This document shows, in pieces, positions 13,266-14,081 of a stretch of DNA of 14,081 bases. The notes beneath the pieces are model-generated. The model worked only from the letters and a program-made list of their open reading frames with translations, was not told the origin of the DNA and made no database searches. A program made the position numbers and the translations under genes. Origin of the DNA: Flavobacteriales bacterium (GTDB taxonomy: Bacteria; Bacteroidota; Bacteroidia; Flavobacteriales_F; PHOS-HE28); the NCBI GenBank assembly GCA_020437875.1, contig JAGQVR010000047.1, positions 1 through 14,081 on the forward strand, in the 5' to 3' direction. Each line of letters opens with the position of its first letter. Position 1 is the stretch's first letter.

Positions 13266-14081
13266 ATGATGCGATCAATGCCTTGCATGATCCTTGGCCT
13301 TGTGTTGCTGGCTGGTTGTGGCAGCGACAGGGAGAGCACGAGGCCGACCGTAGGCCCGATCACAGAGAGTGTTTACGCCAGCGGTGTCGTGAAGGCGGCC
13401 GGCCAGTACCAGGTCTATCCGGTGGCCACCGGGCAGGTCACGGAGATCCTCGTGCACGAAGGTGATACGGTGAAGGCGGGTGCCCCGCTGCTCCGGATCG
13501 ATGATCGGAGCACGAGCGCCTCGGCGCGCAGTGCATCGGCACAGGTACGGCTGTTGGAGCAGAACGCATCGGAGAACGGTCCGGTGCTGGTGCAGCTGCG
13601 GGAATCGTTGGCGCAGGCGCGTGACCGCTATGTGGTGGATAGCGCGAACTACGAACGGCAGAAGGTGCTGTGGTCGCAGCAGGTTGGCAGCAAGGTCGAT
13701 CTGGAACAGCGGGAACTCGCCTATCAGACGAGCAAAGCGGCAGTGGTCCGTGCCACGAAGGCGCTCACCGAATCGAGGGACCGCCTGCGCACCGAGCTGG
13801 AGGTGGCCCGCAACAACGCCGCCATCAGTGCTGCAGGGAACAATGACCGCACACCGTCCAGCTTGATCGATGGCATCGTGTACGACCTGCTGGTGGAACC
13901 CGGGGAGCTCGCGTCGCCGCAGCGACCGGTGGCGGTGGTAGGCAGTGCGAACGACCTGTATCTCGAACTTGAAGTGGATGAGAAGGACATCGCCCGCATC
14001 CAGGTGGGGCAGGAGGTGGCCGTGACCCTCGAGCTCTACGATGAAGCGTTCGACGCGGCGATCACCCGCATCATCCCATTG
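13266..14081 (+). CDS. Efflux RND/HlyD-type periplasmic adaptor lipoprotein, 3' end missing
   Basis: The frame stays open to the window edge: 272 residues are seen, with probably some tens missing. Residues 1-18 are a lipoprotein signal with lipobox LLAGC (Cys18). A split biotinyl/lipoyl-like domain follows: VYPVATGQVTEILVHEGDTV (50-69) and SLIDGIVYDLLVEPGELA (199-216). Between them, about 85-185, lies a long helical hairpin rich in Glu, Gln, Arg and Ala. The part after 229 (LYLELEVDEKDIARIQVGQE) begins the beta-barrel domain. This is the layout of adaptors that bridge an inner-membrane RND or MacB-type pump to an outer-membrane TolC-like channel. The frame also has an ATG at 13206, but that would bury the signal peptide; 13266, 13269 and 13278 are all possible. 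The pump gene is expected just downstream. Substrate unknown. Confidence 0.85.
   Translation, partial: MMRSMPCMILGLVLLAGCGSDRESTRPTVGPITESVYASGVVKAAGQYQVYPVATGQVTEILVHEGDTVKAGAPLLRIDDRSTSASARSASAQVRLLEQNASENGPVLVQLRESLAQARDRYVVDSANYERQKVLWSQQVGSKVDLEQRELAYQTSKAAVVRATKALTESRDRLRTELEVARNNAAISAAGNNDRTPSSLIDGIVYDLLVEPGELASPQRPVAVVGSANDLYLELEVDEKDIARIQVGQEVAVTLELYDEAFDAAITRIIPL

Overview
The window looks like chromosomal DNA of a GC-rich member of the Bacteroidota, most likely Flavobacteriales-like. Two proteins end in type IX secretion (T9SS) type A sorting domains. There are two TonB-dependent outer-membrane receptors, one with the carboxypeptidase-regulatory-like N-terminal domain typical of the phylum, and a surface-type propeller lipoprotein. 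Shine-Dalgarno sequences are essentially absent. The taxonomic call is inference from gene content; no rRNA or tRNA is present.

Layout. (1) 1-3487: the 3' part of a T9SS cargo gene, a BtuB-like TonB receptor and a YncE/DUF5074-type propeller lipoprotein, with a 2-bp gap and a 4-bp overlap. This resembles the corrinoid (vitamin B12) capture loci of Bacteroidota (BtuB plus BtuG-like lipoprotein). (2) 3431-3673, minus strand: a small cysteine-rich CWC-family gene, tail-to-tail with the lipoprotein gene. (3) 3767-7918: a second TonB receptor, a TMEM220-like four-helix membrane protein and a DASS/SLC13 carboxylate transporter, in a tight operon with 6- and 12-bp gaps. (4) 8026-9798: a stand-alone AIPR (abortive infection phage resistance) family protein with a Mrr-like D...QxK nuclease-type motif at its N-terminus. 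This is the only obvious defence-type gene. (5) 9843-11066: a DUF418 membrane protein. (6) 11067-12028, minus strand: a RidA-family protein resembling 2-aminomuconate deaminase, followed by a DinB-family protein. (7) 12099-13202: a secreted T9SS propeller-like protein, divergent from the RidA gene. (8) 13266 to the window end: an RND/ABC-type periplasmic adaptor lipoprotein, open at the 3' edge.

The most interesting points are the BtuB/BtuG-like trio with its T9SS first gene, the orphan AIPR protein with a fused nuclease-like motif, an inverted signature motif (Asn-Ser-Thr instead of Ser-Asn-Thr) in the SLC13 transporter, and a recurring AnnTT(T/C)G box only 4-6 bases before the start codons of five genes that appear to begin transcription units. 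That box resembles the Bacteroidota -7 promoter element and would imply leaderless or nearly leaderless mRNAs. No CRISPR array, insertion sequence, RNA gene or attachment site was seen. All gaps between genes are shorter than 110 bases.
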